From Rhizophagus sp. LPA8_4_AMF (taxonomy: Eukaryota; Glomeromycota; Glomeromycetes; Glomerales; Glomeraceae), in the NCBI GenBank assembly GCA_021464525.1, contig JADRCO010000264.1, positions 1-40,205 of the forward strand: a stretch of 40,205 bases of DNA, written 5' to 3'. Of this stretch, positions 22,301 through 34,096 are shown piece after piece. A program made the translations under genes and the position numbers. The stretch's first letter is position 1; the number at the start of each line of letters is the position of its first letter. The notes beneath the pieces were generated by a model. The model was not told the DNA's origin. It worked only from the letters and a program-made list of their open reading frames with translations, and did not search any database.

Positions 22301-25300
22301 TATGGAATTATGGTATTATAAAATCAAAAGATGAATGTCAATATATTCAAATCATGATTAAAAAAGAACTAGAAAATTAGCACATCCTGTATTTGCAGAA
22401 TTGTTATCTGCTTCCCAAGGATTTATTCGAAAAGTTGAAAAACCATATAGTGTTAGTTTACGTGATATAAGACGAGTTATGAAATTAGTAAAATTCTTTT
22501 ATAAATCTTTCAAAAATCGTCCAGCATATAAATACCCACTATCTGGAAAAGTACCCATTATAGTTAGATCTTATATATTGGCACTTAGTTTTTGTTATTA
22601 TTTTAGACTATATGAACGAGAGTTGCGTGATCAATATTGTCATGAAATGGAACGAATTTTACACAATTTTAAAATCAATATAGAAGATCATATATTTTTT
22701 AGAGTCATTCATGAAGAGCAAGAAGATTATATTAATAGAATGTATATTCCTTCCAATATATTTATAAATGATGCTTTATTAGAAAATGTTTTAGCCATGG
22801 TTGTTTGCATTATAACTAAAATTCCTATTTTTATTATCGGAGAAACAGGGTACGTATCAAAAAAGAAATGACGGTTTCTTGATTATTTTATCTTTATCAG
22901 TTTTACTAAATTTTTACTTTAATTAAAATATAAGATCCTCTAAATCTTTGGCTCTTCAATTAATAAATTTAAATTTACGTGGCTCGGAATCAAATGATGA
23001 TTATTTTAAATCTTTGCCAAAGGTATATATAAAGATTTTTTTGAAAATTTTAAATTACTTTATAATAACAAATGATTTTTTATATATAAATAGGTTCATG
23101 TTGTTTCATATTTATATTCTTCAGATGGAATTGCTGAAATTTTCGAAAAAGCTAATAAATATCAAGAAATAAATTCTGACATTATTAATGTAATTTTGCT
23201 TGATAACGGTAAATATTTATATATTTAAATTTAAGTGCCTTAAATTTATTTATAATGTTCTTATATTTTTTTTTTGTTATTTTCTTTTATCAGTTGGGCC
23301 AAAATCTTCAAATTCATTAAAATTACTTCATGCTTTACTTGAACCAATTTATCCGGCAACCGGACCTACTGTATCATTTGTTGGATTATCCAATTGGCAT
23401 TTGGATATCAGTAAGAGTAATAGAGCAATACTTGTACAAAGGTATTTATTAAAAGAATTTTATTCTATACATATAAAATATTTTAATTAATTACTGTTAT
23501 TTATAGGCCTAAATTTGATTTAAATGACTTGGTTAATATAAACACAAAGCTCATTAAATTTAATCATGCAGAGGCTTCAAATTCTTTATCAAAAGCATAT
23601 TTAGAATATAAACAACATAATCAGGCTTTACCTAATTTTTATGGTCTTCGGGATTATTACGAATTGCTAAGAATGCTATCATTGGCCAAATTGACACCAG
23701 AAAATATTCAAATAGCGTTGGCCCGTAATTTTGGAGGAATTGAAAATAATGTCAAATTATACAAATTATGGGAAAGATACTTTGGAAATTTTATCAAAAC
23801 GCTAACCGATAATAATTCATGGTTATATAAACAAATACCAATTACACAATTAATTGAATCGAATTTAAATGATTCTAATGCACGTAATTTAATGGTCATC
23901 GGTAAAAGTGGAACAATTATAAATTTATTAACCGATCAATTAAAAAGAAGAAATATGGATCCTATTGTAATTTTAGGATCTCATTTTCCTGATGATCAAG
24001 ATGATTATTCTTCTAAAGTATTAAGTAAAATTATGGTAAGTAAACGCTTCATATTAGTCATATATATGTAGTTTAGCCATTAAATAATTTATTTTTTTTA
24101 GACGTGTATCGGTACAGGCAGACCATTGATTCTTACAAATTTAGAGATGATTTACGGTAAATTATATTTTAATCGTTTGTTGGTGATATAATTTATTATA
24201 TTAATTATTTTCTTTTAAATATTTGGCGTACTTAATACTAGTAAACCTTTATAATCTCTGGAGCCAAAATAATATTGTAATAGGAAATAAAAAAAATATT
24301 AAACAAAAAGTATATGAAGAAACCTCTAATTTTGTGAAGTAAGTTATTATATTGAATGAAAATTATTTAACTTAGCTTAAACTAATTTTTTTTTAAATAT
24401 ATTTATGAGCAGTCATGTTTCATTAAAATATGAATGCATCGTGGTTCTAGATGAAAAGGATTTATGCTCAGCTGATCCATCTCTTCTCAATCGTTTTGAA
24501 AGGCAAAAATTATCTATTAGTGATCTTCTTAATGAGAAACAAAGATCATTTGTTCAACAGCTAAATGATTGGGCAGAAAGAATTTCTACTTTTGTAGATG
24601 GTTCATATAAATTTGTACAAAAAGATTTTTTTATAGGATTTGATAGTGAAGAAACACTACAAAGTTTAGTATTGGACATTACAAATAATCATGCTTATAC
24701 TGATGATAATGAGATTCTAGAAAATTGCAAGCAAAAATTAATTGCACTGGCAACATCAGATGGAATTTTAAGAGCTGAACAACTTAATTTGAATTCAGAT
24801 GAAATTAATCAACTTAAGTATATTTATTTTAATCAACATCGTGATAGTATTTATGATTATTTCGAAACTTTATTCAATCAAGAAAATCTGTTGGCAAGTT
24901 CTAAAGAACATTTAATAATTATCAATACTTTTTCTCATGTCAATACCGACGTTAAGTCTTATCTAAGCGACCTTATAACGTGCCAAGCTTATAAATTATC
25001 AAACTTTAAAAGTGAAATTCAGCTTTCAAATTTGGTAGAAAATTTCTTTTTGAAATCAACTGATCAAATGTTAATCCTTCAATGTGATACGATCATTAGT
25101 ATTGAATGTATTAATTTGGCCAAGTTTATTATTGAAAAATTTCAAAGTGAAATCTTAGATAAAAAAGATGAAGCAAATACGCTTATAAAATATGTGTGCA
25201 TAATAAATCATATTCAACGAGATTATAAGCAAAATTTAATATTATCTAATTTTATTCATGGATGGAAACAAATTACAATTGAATCTTTAGAACAACAAAA

Positions 25301-28300
25301 TATATCATTAGATCAACTTTTGAATAAATCTTTATATGATATAGTAAATTCGGAACTTTTTAGTATAATAGTTGGTTCTATTACACCGTTTGAAAAAATT
25401 TTGGCAGATGAATTATTATGGTGCTTAAATTGTATAGAATATCAAATTTCCAATGAAAGTTATAATAATTACATTAGGTATGTTGATTTTAAAAAGTTAT
25501 TTAGATACAGTACGAATATATTAAAAAAATACTAAATATTGATACTTGTTTTATTTTACAGAACGTTAAGTAAAGAAATTTTGGATAATGAAAACCTCAT
25601 TCAATGTATAAAAGAAAAAGCTTTTGAATCAATTTTTGGAAATTATAATGATTGGCAGTTTGAAGTAGCTAAAAATCAAGATTATTTAAGCCAATTTACA
25701 AGTCTTTTACTAGCTTTACAAAACTATGTGAAAATGATCATTAAACAAACCATAGCGAAAATTCTATATTTACTTGAAAAATTATCAGCAACAAAATCAT
25801 ACTTTACTATTGAAAAATTTGAAGAAAATGAAATGAAGATAGATTTATCTGATTTATGGAAACAATGTTTTATGGATAATACAATTATTAATATTAATAA
25901 TTTACCTGAGCCAAAACCTTTTAAATATATAATGCCATATTCAGTAATTGACGAACTTGAATTTCCATTTTCATATTATTTTTTTAATCAAATTAATTCT
26001 TATGAGTTATATTATGATGATGAATTAGATATTTTAAGACAAGATTTAAATAATATTGATGTGAAATCTAATGAATTACATATTGATTTGATTGAAAGTC
26101 ATATTCAAGATTTTGATGATAAATTAGTGTCTATTAAATCAAATTTTAGAATATTACAAAAATATTCAGAATTGTATTATAATGATTTTATTAAAATATT
26201 ATCTCATACTATTAATAAAAATAATAGTATAAAAGAATTGGATTTTATTATGAGAAATATAAATGGAAATAAAATAATTTCTAATCCATTACTTCTTCAT
26301 ATTTATTGGTGGAGATATACGGAAAGTATTTTGATTCAATCTCAATTAGTTGAAATTTTTCCTACTATTCTTGAAAATGTTCAAAATGATTTTAATGTTC
26401 ATGGAAAACTTGAAGAATCACTTTTGAAAGAAGCAATTAGTCTTCTTTTACAAAAAATTTATTATAATGAGGAATGTAAAAAAGAAATGGATATTATTTT
26501 ATCTTTCGTTAAAAGGGTGAATGATACAAAAGAGCTGACAAATCTTACTTTATTATATATATGTAATGATTTATTGAAAATCAAGTCAATTCCATTAAAA
26601 AATATCCAAGAAATGATTGATTTAAGAAAAGCTACAAAAAAACAAGAATTAATTACTACAGAAATAATTGAATTAGTATTTAATTCTTTAGATTATAATA
26701 ATGAAATAATTGTATCTAGTATAAAATCTTTTATATTGAAAAGTCTTGAAATTATTCCATTAGAATCCGAAGTTCAGCTAATTCTTTACAAAAATTTATT
26801 TTCACAAAAACCTTTTAAATTTATTAATAATATAATTGAAAAAATATTTGATGATGAAAATCAGCAAAATGATGGAATATTTTTTATGCTAATTAATAAT
26901 CCCAAACAAGCATTACAATATTCAACTAGATTAAATGTTATTAATAATTGTCTTAATAGCAAAAATTTGGATACAAATATCGAAGAGATCTGTTGTGAAA
27001 TGATTCAAGCAATTTTCAGTGAATTTGAATTAAAGGAATTAATTTCTAATTTTATTGAAAATACCACGGAAAATTCAGTTTTACAACATATAACTGTAAT
27101 TGCATTTTTAAAGGAGTTTGCTGTTAAATTCTGGAAAGATTATAAAGATTATATACAAAATGAAAATCTATTACCTGAATCATCAATCAATATGATTAAT
27201 GAATATGTGAAAATTAAACATCCATTAGTTCAATCGTTCAAATCATATTTTTTATTTGAGCAAAAAAGTTTTTCAGTAAGCACAAACCAAATTAAAATGA
27301 TTTCAAATAAATTTCCATGGATTGAAAATAATTCTAATGAAGAAATAGCTCATTATTCAAAATGTTGGAGAATGATCAGAAAAGTGAATTTTGAAGATTT
27401 CCGCGCTTTCAAGTTGAATAATTATAATAATTATCCATTTTTATTAGTTTATTTTAACCATTATGAAAAATTAAAACTAATTAAGTATCTTTATTCAATT
27501 GTAAAATTTACAAAGATTTTAAATTCAAAACTTGAATATCAAGTAACTAGAAAATCAGCACAAATGATGACATTTCATGAATTTATTGAAGAGGAATCTA
27601 GAGATAATACTGTAAATGGAGTTTATTTGAAATCTTTATTTGAAGGATTTGCATTGGGTTGGAATTCTGTAATTAATTATATTGATCAATATCAATCTAA
27701 AGAATTGTCTAACAAACCATTTATGAATCTCGAATGTTCAGTTATTTATGGTTTAATTGAACAGAAAGATGAAGGAGTTTATCTATGCGCAATTTTGGAA
27801 TTTCTGATCAAAATGCATAATGAATTTTTGGATAGTGTTTTTTCTATTCCAGTAAAGCAATGTAAAGGTCTTAAATTCTTAGAATATTTATCTTGGAATA
27901 ATTCAACTTATTTCACTAGATCATTTATGATAACAGAAGCAAAAGAAGTTAATTTTATTAATTATGAATTAGATGAAAAAATTTTAAAATACAGTCAAAG
28001 AAATCTTGTGCAAGAAGATGAAATGCCATTTATTTTTGATTTACAAAATATTGAAACAATACTCATTGAAGAATTAGTAATCAACAAAGTTTATTTTAAA
28101 ATGGGTGATAATCAACTTTATTTGAAAAATTTTCCATTTAAGCACGAAATCTTTCATAATTCTCCAAGAATTCTCTTCAATATAAAAAATATATTGCAAC
28201 AGGAACCTATTCAAAATGATAAAAGAAAATTATTATTAGCAACATTACAATCTTCATCTTTTATTTCGGAATTACTTTTTCTTTTTAAAGCAATACTTTG

Positions 28301-28941
28301 TTTTATAAAAGAGTTAGAAATTAACAATAATGAAATACTTATTGAAGATTTTGCTAAACAATGGTTAAAATTGTCACAATATAATATGATGCTAACTGAT
28401 ATGTGTGAAGAATTTTCTCAATTTTCTCTTAAGCATGTCGTAGAAATATATGAATTAATTGAAGAACAATATGCTAATCCAATAATTTATAAAATTGAAG
28501 ATAAATTTAAAATTCCATTAGAAGAACAGATGAAGAAGTCAATTAATAATTGCATAGATTATCATAACCACGAAGGATTACTAATTTCCGCTGAAATATT
28601 TGCTCTTGCTTTAAAGAGATTTATTTATAGATTTTTACTAATTGATTCTAATATAAAAAACTTAAATTTGACAGAATATTTTTTGGATTTTACTTTGAAT
28701 TTATGGCCAAGTTATATTAATGAAGAATTGGTTAAAAAATTATTTCCAACTTATTTATTAGTATCACATGCTTATAATTGTTATATCTTTATTTATGATG
28801 AAATTGAGGTATGTATCTTAATAGGCTTATTACTGTTTATTATATAATTATATAATACTAATTTAATTTTGTTAATAGAAAATAAAGGAAAAACAAAATG
28901 AAGAATTGAAAGCAAGGTTCAATATTAAACATAAAAGTTAG
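16319..28941 (+). CDS. RNF213/mysterin-like giant AAA+ protein, tandem copy 2 (spliced)
   Basis: This is the second tandem copy, about 3,900 codons, with the same domains as copy 1: CBM20, SGQGKT P-loop (20739-20756), AAA3, AAA4, post-AAA4 region, helical C-terminus and a charged tail. The start is ATG 16319, which gives MEHAKDI and aligns with copy 1; the in-frame TTG at 16295 is not a start. Introns inferred: 18092-18175, 19889-19963, 21870-21939, 22850-22934, 23023-23093, 23209-23293, 23442-23506, 24036-24101, 24157-24241, 24339-24412, 25478-25561, 28809-28878, all at the same positions and phases as copy 1. It shares the frame break at 17297-17423 and has a private one-base loss in the A-run 22373-22376, but is intact where copy 1 is shifted. 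No RING or RZ finger is seen. Confidence 0.85.
16340..16606 (+). other. CBM20-type starch-binding domain, copy 2
   Basis: The N-terminus reads SFHVHLPAYIE, then IVIGDGNELGEW, then a PTYWESKDI strand and YNYAVYIPAAF. The GDGxELGxW core and aromatic residues are conserved with copy 1, despite several indels and substitutions around them. The same glucan-binding role is inferred. Confidence 0.72.
17297..17423 (+). other. Shared reading-frame break in copy 2
   Basis: This stretch is base-for-base identical to 1183-1309 of copy 1, including the GTAAAA donor and CTAAG acceptor. The frame from 16319 ends at TAA 17420-17422, and coding continues one base out of frame. It lies inside a 391-base perfectly identical tract, so the break was either inherited from before duplication or copied by gene conversion. 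Confidence 0.6.
21849..22213 (+). other. AAA3 ATPase core of copy 2
   Basis: Walker A GETGCGKT is split by intron 21870-21939. Walker B is ILFDEIN (DE at 22087-22092), followed by TCNHLNLLANLISNR and the sensor region ATCNPYR. All catalytic residues are present, so this module should be active if the protein is made. Confidence 0.78.
22373..22376 (+). other. Private frameshift in copy 2 (one A missing)
   Basis: The AAA3 exon reads KKELEN and then TAG at 22378-22380. One extra A in the run at 22373-22376 would restore KKELEKLAHPVFAELLSASQ, which matches copy 1 (TELKELAQPVLVELIFASQ). The frame downstream is intact to the end of the exon. The exon length is one base short of the phase required by the next splice, while copy 1 has the right length. 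Confidence 0.85.
22835..23441 (+). other. AAA4 module of copy 2 with degenerate Walker B
   Basis: The P-loop GETGSSKS spans intron 22850-22934 and is followed by LALQLINLNLRGSES. The exon 23094-23208 ends in VILLDN, so Asn (codon AAC, 23205-23207) replaces the Walker B Glu. VGPKSSNSLKLLH and FVGLSNWHLDISKSNRA follow. Relative to copy 1, residues are also missing in the preceding loop (YLYSSDGI versus YLCSSSSTSDGI) and after Walker B. Confidence 0.72.
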
Positions 28942-29335
28942 TTAATAGGTTGCAATCTAGTAGTTCTATTTTTTTTAAGTACATTAAAGTTGTAATTATT
29001 ATAGCAAATAACTTATACACTTGTATTTATTATATCTTAAACCTGAATAAATTTTAAGCAAATTTAACCAGAATGTCAAAATTATAATCATTTATACTAT
29101 CATCATTTATAACCGCATGATAACTTTTTCTGCCTTCTCCACATTAGCAGATTTAGTATCGACATGTAGCATCATGAGAAATCGTTTGCACTTTCGCTAT
29201 AATAAAACTCATAAATTAGAAAGTTCCAATATCAAATTTATAACTTATTTCAGTAAGACTTTCGCGAAAGTGTAAACATTAATGAAATTATTCTGAGTAC
29301 GGTTTTTTATTGGCTACATATAAATCAAAAACAAG
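28942..29335 (+). other. 3' flank of copy 2
   Basis: The first part matches the copy 1 flank after its 148-base insertion, so it is probably 3' UTR. A possible polyadenylation signal, GAATAAAT, lies near 29045. No gene is seen in the remainder. Confidence 0.35.
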
Positions 29336-29599
29336 TTAGTGATTTTTAAAATTGGTTCGAGTTAACAGACTAAAGAAATAAATGTATGGCCCATTTTTCT
29401 GAGTACCCTCACGTGTTTCATCAGAGATTGTCTGTTCTGCTTTATAAAGATAAAGAGTATATGCTTTTACTGGTGGAGTATTTAAATAAACAAACTTAAA
29501 ATCTTTAACGAACTCACAAAAACGCAGATGTGCTAACTCTTCCATAATGAACTTTGATAGTTTGTTGAAATTGTCAAAAAAACGAAAGTTATCAGGCAC
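29336..29599 (-). pseudogene. Open fragment of unknown protein, no ATG at its 5' end
   Basis: An 87-codon minus-strand frame reads, in part, NLFLD-type helices and then FVYLNTPPVKAYTLYLYKAE, with mixed charged and hydrophobic residues and A/T-ending codons like local genes. It starts only with a GTG; the first internal ATG would leave about 70 residues. No family is recognised. It may be an exon of a decayed gene or chance. Confidence 0.22.
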
Positions 29600-30417
29600 A
29601 GACTGATCTCAAAAGTACATAATCATAACTGTGAATAAAATTGTCTAACTTTCAGAGATAAATAAAACCCTATAAAAAATTTTATCCGTTTTTTCTGTAA
29701 AAACTCCGTAAAAATGAGCCTTTCACGGATCTATTCACGAAAAATGTAAATAATTTGATAAATTCCGTGATATAAGGATTTTCTAATTTATATATGATTT
29801 AAATTTAAGCTTTTATAAACTTTTTATCATAGACTATATTACATAATTTGATTCATTATCATTACGCGTTACGCACTTACGCATAAGTAGTATAAGTCTC
29901 AAACCCAGATATCTATTAATAAATACAATTTTTTTACTGTTCATAAAAGCTGTTAATTAATTTTCCTGATTTATTATTCCGATATATACCTCATATATAA
30001 TGATTTTTAGATTAATGATAAAGGAAGATAGAGAGCTAATGAAAGAGGGAGGGAGTACGCAGATCCTAGACCATTTAATGCGAGTTCCAGCATCAAGTTA
30101 TTTCTTTGCTCTCTCTATAAGTTTCTTACACTCTAATCTATCCCAACTATACATACAATATTTTCGCCTATCTATATCACCCTTTTCACTTTCACCCACA
30201 TAAATCATGTAAAAGATTAAGTTCCGCAAGAGAACCTATAGGACCAGAGAATATTCCATAATTTTTGATAAAAAATAAACAATCCACTAATAATTCATTT
30301 CATTTACCCTTACCATTATATTTCATTTCTGTAATATTCAAATCCATCAAATATTTGAAAAAATTGTTGCTTAATGGTTTTTGTATCGAAAGCACGATAT
30401 TACGTACAGGGAGTTGT
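29600..30417. other. Gene-free AT-rich stretch
   Basis: No supported gene is seen. Open frames at 30000-30203 and 30265-30447 read as low-complexity hydrophobic or Ser/Leu strings and show no codon preference. Confidence 0.35.
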
Positions 30418-30422
30418 TTGAT

Positions 30423-30688
30423 TTACTGCGCCAGATGTTTGATATAAAGCATGTGACGGACATCAAGCAAAGCCAACAATTTTACTGTGCTTCGATTTTT
30501 TGCTTGTTCATAAACAATTAATTTATTGCGCAAATATTGCTCAATCCAATCACTTTTTTCTGTAATCTCTTCTGGCAAAACAGGATTGCGCTTTATTTTA
30601 ATTAATTGATCAAAAGCTCTTTTGACTAGACTTGGTGGCATTTTATCTATAATAGGTTTATAATCAGGATGGAATGTGGGTGTTTGTG
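30423..30688 (-). pseudogene. Truncated minus-strand gene fragment, unknown family
   Basis: Read from high to low coordinates, the frame gives AQTPTFHPDYKPIIDKMPPS, then LVKRAFDQLIKIKRNPVLPE, and continues to IEQYLRNKLIVYEQAKN and LLALLDVRHMLYIKHLAQ, ending at a stop near 30423. Upstream, an in-frame TGA near 30692-30694 interrupts it. The text is clearly protein-like (helical, charged), so I call it the remains of a gene rather than noise. I do not recognise the family. Confidence 0.4.
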
Positions 30689-31060
30689 CATAAAATCAAT
30701 GATCTCTTCCGATATCAGCCATTTTAGTATGAATTTATTTGTCTATTAAATGTTCAAATTCCAAATTCATTGACTGTAACGTAATCATGGGAAATTTATA
30801 TCCCTCATAAATCATGAGATGATCGGCCATAAATGATGCCGGGAAGTGCTCTAGCCTATTTTAGAAACCCTGTCCTGAGTACGCGTGTCCAGGCGCAGTA
30901 ATGTGACGCAGTAAACGATTATCGCATATTTGATTTAATATAAGTAAAAAATATTTAGTCAGACTATTAAATGCTTTATTATTTCATGATTACATAATAC
31001 ATTTGGATTTTCATCGTATATTAAAAAAAAAATTCATATATTAAAAAAATATATATTTTC

Positions 31061-32615
31061 TTAAAAGTTTATCTTCCGTCCTTGATTTGTGTGGTATGGA
31101 AAACGTTTTAGGCAAGGTAAATGGCGAAGGTGTGGAGCATCTGGACTGATGGACTGATCCGGCTTATCCACAATGTCGTCGTCATCATCATCAAACAAAT
31201 TGTTTGATTTGTCATCATTAATAACATCTAAAGTTTGAAGTAATATTTCTTTTGTACGTAAAATTTCCTTCACAACAAAGGCAATTGGCTGTGACTTGCT
31301 TAACCGACCACAACTTCATAAACTTTTCCACGTTGAATACAACAAATATATCCTCTAGGAGTATCCAATGTAATTGTTTGTAGTCGATTACATTTAATAT
31401 ACCAATAACTTGCAATTTTCTGATGACATCTTCTTTACCATCACACTCAAAATAAGTTGTGTAAACATATCTTTTAGAATTTTGCCTAATTTCAGGTTAT
31501 CTCTCAAATATTTACTTCCGTTTAGTCTTTCCCATTGCGTCCTGTTTCAATGGCTCCGAACTCCATGCGATCTTTCGTGATTCTAAAGATTTCATCCCCT
31601 TTCCTTTCGACTTTTTTTGCGATCAGAAACTGTCTTAACCTCATTCTTCCTATCGCTAGAGGAAAAGCTCATGCTTTCACCTCTTAGTAGCTCAACATCT
31701 ATATCATGAAAGGCTGGATCAATTAAACGGTTCCATATGTTATGCTGATACCAACCTTCCAGTTTTGATGTATCTGAAGTAAAACTGTTCTCCATTACCC
31801 ATAGAAATAGATTCCTTCAGGTATAAATGGTTGATAACTTCACGCAAATCATTGACGCTGTTAAGTGTATATTTTTTCATTAATTCGATCAGGTAACGTT
31901 CAATTATCGCCTTCTTTTCAAACATCTGTACAGAAATTTCCTTCCATTCTTCCTCTGAAAATAATGATTTGGCATTTCGGTATCATTGATGATGAAAGAA
32001 TGTAGATGCGGTTCTTTATCTAATTCTTTTGCAGATTCGTGAATTATTTCTTCAACCTTGCGTCCACTTTTTAACCTCAATCCATGCTGAAAAGGGTTCA
32101 TCAAATTTCGTAAAACCAAGCGAGTCTTCAATCTCACTATCATCTTCTGTGATTCTTCATCCACATAAGTAGCATCTTATAATAATCAAAGTTACATTAA
32201 AATATATTTTTATCATCTAACTCTCATTTTAACATACTCGCAATTGTTGACAAGTTTCGGCGTTTGCTACTTTTTTCCTCTTGGTCTTTTTCGATTGAAC
32301 GTTTTCTCCCATTATTCTATAAAATATGTCATTCATAACGGTAAGCAATTGTGGAAAGACATAAATGAAAACTTGAATATGGATTCTGAGTAACAATAAC
32401 TTACGTTATCCTTTGATGGTTCATAGTCTGCTATTTCACCCGTTGACATGGCGACGTCCATTTACGATACCGCCATTGACAGTTCCAGTAGCAATAGTTC
32501 CAGCTAAATTCTCTGTAATGGTTGGTTGATGGATATGGACTTGCTTATGGGAACGTTCCATTTCCCGATTTTTTTGCTTTACTTTTATCCAGTTTAAGCT
32601 CCTAGCATGAAAGAC
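31061..32615 (-). pseudogene. Decayed minus-strand gene of a probable Rhizophagus-expanded family
   Basis: Consecutive protein-like pieces run from high to low coordinates in changing frames: NWIKVKQKNREMERSHKQVH; GEIADYEPSKDN followed by a GTAAGT donor; NGRKRSIEKDQEEKSSKRRN; YVDEESQKMIVRLKTRLVLR; SEEEWKEISVQMFEKKA; LEGWYQHNIWNRLIDPAFHD; DEIFRITKDRMEFGAIETGR; and an acidic tail NNLFDDDDDDIVDKPDQ. At least four frame changes and several stops separate them, so it cannot make one protein. The wording (DVELLRGE, DEIFR, EFGAIETGR) recalls a large family of uncharacterised Rhizophagus proteins; that is memory-based inference. Two introns (about 32318-32403 and 32178-32242) are still recognisable. 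Confidence 0.55.
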
Positions 32616-32696
32616 TTTAGAAATTAGTATTATCTATTACCCTTCAACCAACACGTCTCCGGTACCACTTTATTTCTGATCCCGCCAGAACATCAG

Positions 32697-32834
32697 ACAA
32701 GCTAGCAGGTCATCTGTGCCCCGACGGGTCTAGTACTGGATCAACTAACAGTCTTTTAACAACAAACAAGCTAGCAGGTCATTTGTGCCCCATTACCAGT
32801 TTTGTGGCTCAACCAACAGTTTTGAATGACGAAC
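32697..32834. repeat. Two-copy 69-base tandem repeat, third copy degraded
   Basis: The block ACAAGCTAGCAGGTCAT followed by C or T and TGTGCCCC occurs at 32697-32722 and again at 32766-32791, a period of 69 bases. The rest of each unit is looser, with AACTAACAGT versus AACCAACAGT. A partial third start (CACCTAGCAG) lies near 32836. The repeat is GC-rich for this window and lies upstream of the decayed minus-strand gene. Confidence 0.55.
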
Positions 32835-32849
32835 CACCTAGCAGATTTT

Positions 32850-34053
32850 CGCCACGCCACCATTCCCATCTTATTTCTAGTAAAAAGTTTTTACTTTCTT
32901 TCTTATAATTGTCATAGAGTAACTTTACTTTGTCACGCCTCTTAGATTCTTGCTCAGTTTCATAAGGGTTTCAAGCGATTTAATATACTGTATATATCTA
33001 TCTTCCATTTTAAAGGTTCTTTGTTGCAGTAGTGTAGCAGTCTTTTAGAAACCTACAATACACCACTCCTCAGTCTTTCGTTTGAAGTAATCGTGAACCT
33101 TTTGTTAGAAAAAGAGATTACACGTCGCGGGTCTTTTTATTAAACATTATTGTACGACCATGATCAGATGATCTGTTGATCTAAGATCAATCAGCAAATA
33201 CGAAAAAATTTCGGATTTGATTTAGCGTTTCTCGGTTTGTAATAAAGTGGAAGAAATTTTATCGCCGGTTCACTGCGCAAAGTTTCAATAATTCGGCACG
33301 TGAAGATGCTTATGGTTCCATTACCGGAAATTTTATTTGATTTACTGCGCCGGATTTTTGCTGTGCTATTGCATGTGACAAGATTCATGTGATTAATTTC
33401 ACTGCGTTTATGATACGCGTGACGGAGAGCCGATACGGAGCAAATAGTACAGTTACTCATTATTTTCTTTGTAATTGCATCTCTAAAAGTCATGATGATT
33501 AAAATTCTGCGACAAGAAGAGCTGCCTTATATCGGTTAAGAATTTTACGGTGAATAAAAAATATTATTTCTTAAGTCCACGAATTTCGCATACTACTGTT
33601 CGGTTTTAAATTTTAAGCTTAAACCTTCAAAAAAGATATTAGGCTCATATTGAAGAATTAAAGAAACTAACAGAAGTGACTTATTGAATTTCATTCTCTC
33701 AAATAACTGCATGCTCTTATTCATGACATTGTCTCCTTTATCACGAAATTTAAATATTTCCAGACAAAAAGGTGAATTCATCCTCGTGATAATCAAAAAG
33801 TAGCTTGTAATTTTCATGTGATTAAGCATCGATTTGCTGTATAATTTTTCACATGAATAAAAAACAAAAGAAATATCGATTCCTTTTGATTTACTTTGGT
33901 GATCTAATTGCCGTGAATTTAGAATTTGGTAGCAGACAGTTCATCATCTACCGCAAGATTTTGCGGCTAACTACGTGTTTTTCAATGCATTTAATGCAAC
34001 GAATCGCAAAAATTCTAATTGACATTATGTAATGGATATTGTACGGTGTTGTA
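32850..34053. other. No supported gene
   Basis: The stretch has moderate complexity. A 100-codon minus-strand frame (33191-33493) and a 78-codon one (33593-33829) are open, but neither looks protein-like on both composition and start. A motif TTGATTTACTGCGCC at about 33338-33352 recurs at 30419-30433, hinting at dispersed repeat material. Confidence 0.35.
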
Positions 34054-34096
34054 TTTATATTGTTAACGTCACGAAAGTGACGTTAACCGATATAAA
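34054..34096. repeat. Near-perfect hairpin with GAAA loop
   Basis: Arms GTTAACGTCAC (34062-34072) and GTGACGTTAAC (34077-34087) are perfect reverse complements separated by the four bases GAAA. The outer arms TTTATAT and ATATAAA extend the stem with a small asymmetric bulge. A TATAAATA follows at about 34091-34098. In RNA this would be a GNRA tetraloop hairpin; in DNA it could be a protein-binding palindrome (it contains TGACGT). Confidence 0.7.

Noticed and set aside
29354..29364. GGTTCGAGTTA resembling a tRNA B box
   Set aside because: No acceptor or anticodon stem can be built around it. No tRNA, rRNA or CRISPR array was found in the window.
29863..29890. Repeated TTACGC words that could suggest a telomere- or origin-like array
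   Set aside because: Only three irregular copies, unlike TTAGGG telomere repeats; probably chance.
33191..33493. 100-codon minus-strand frame
   Set aside because: Starts well but has no recognisable domain, no paralog in the window and a composition unlike the local genes. Left as unassigned.
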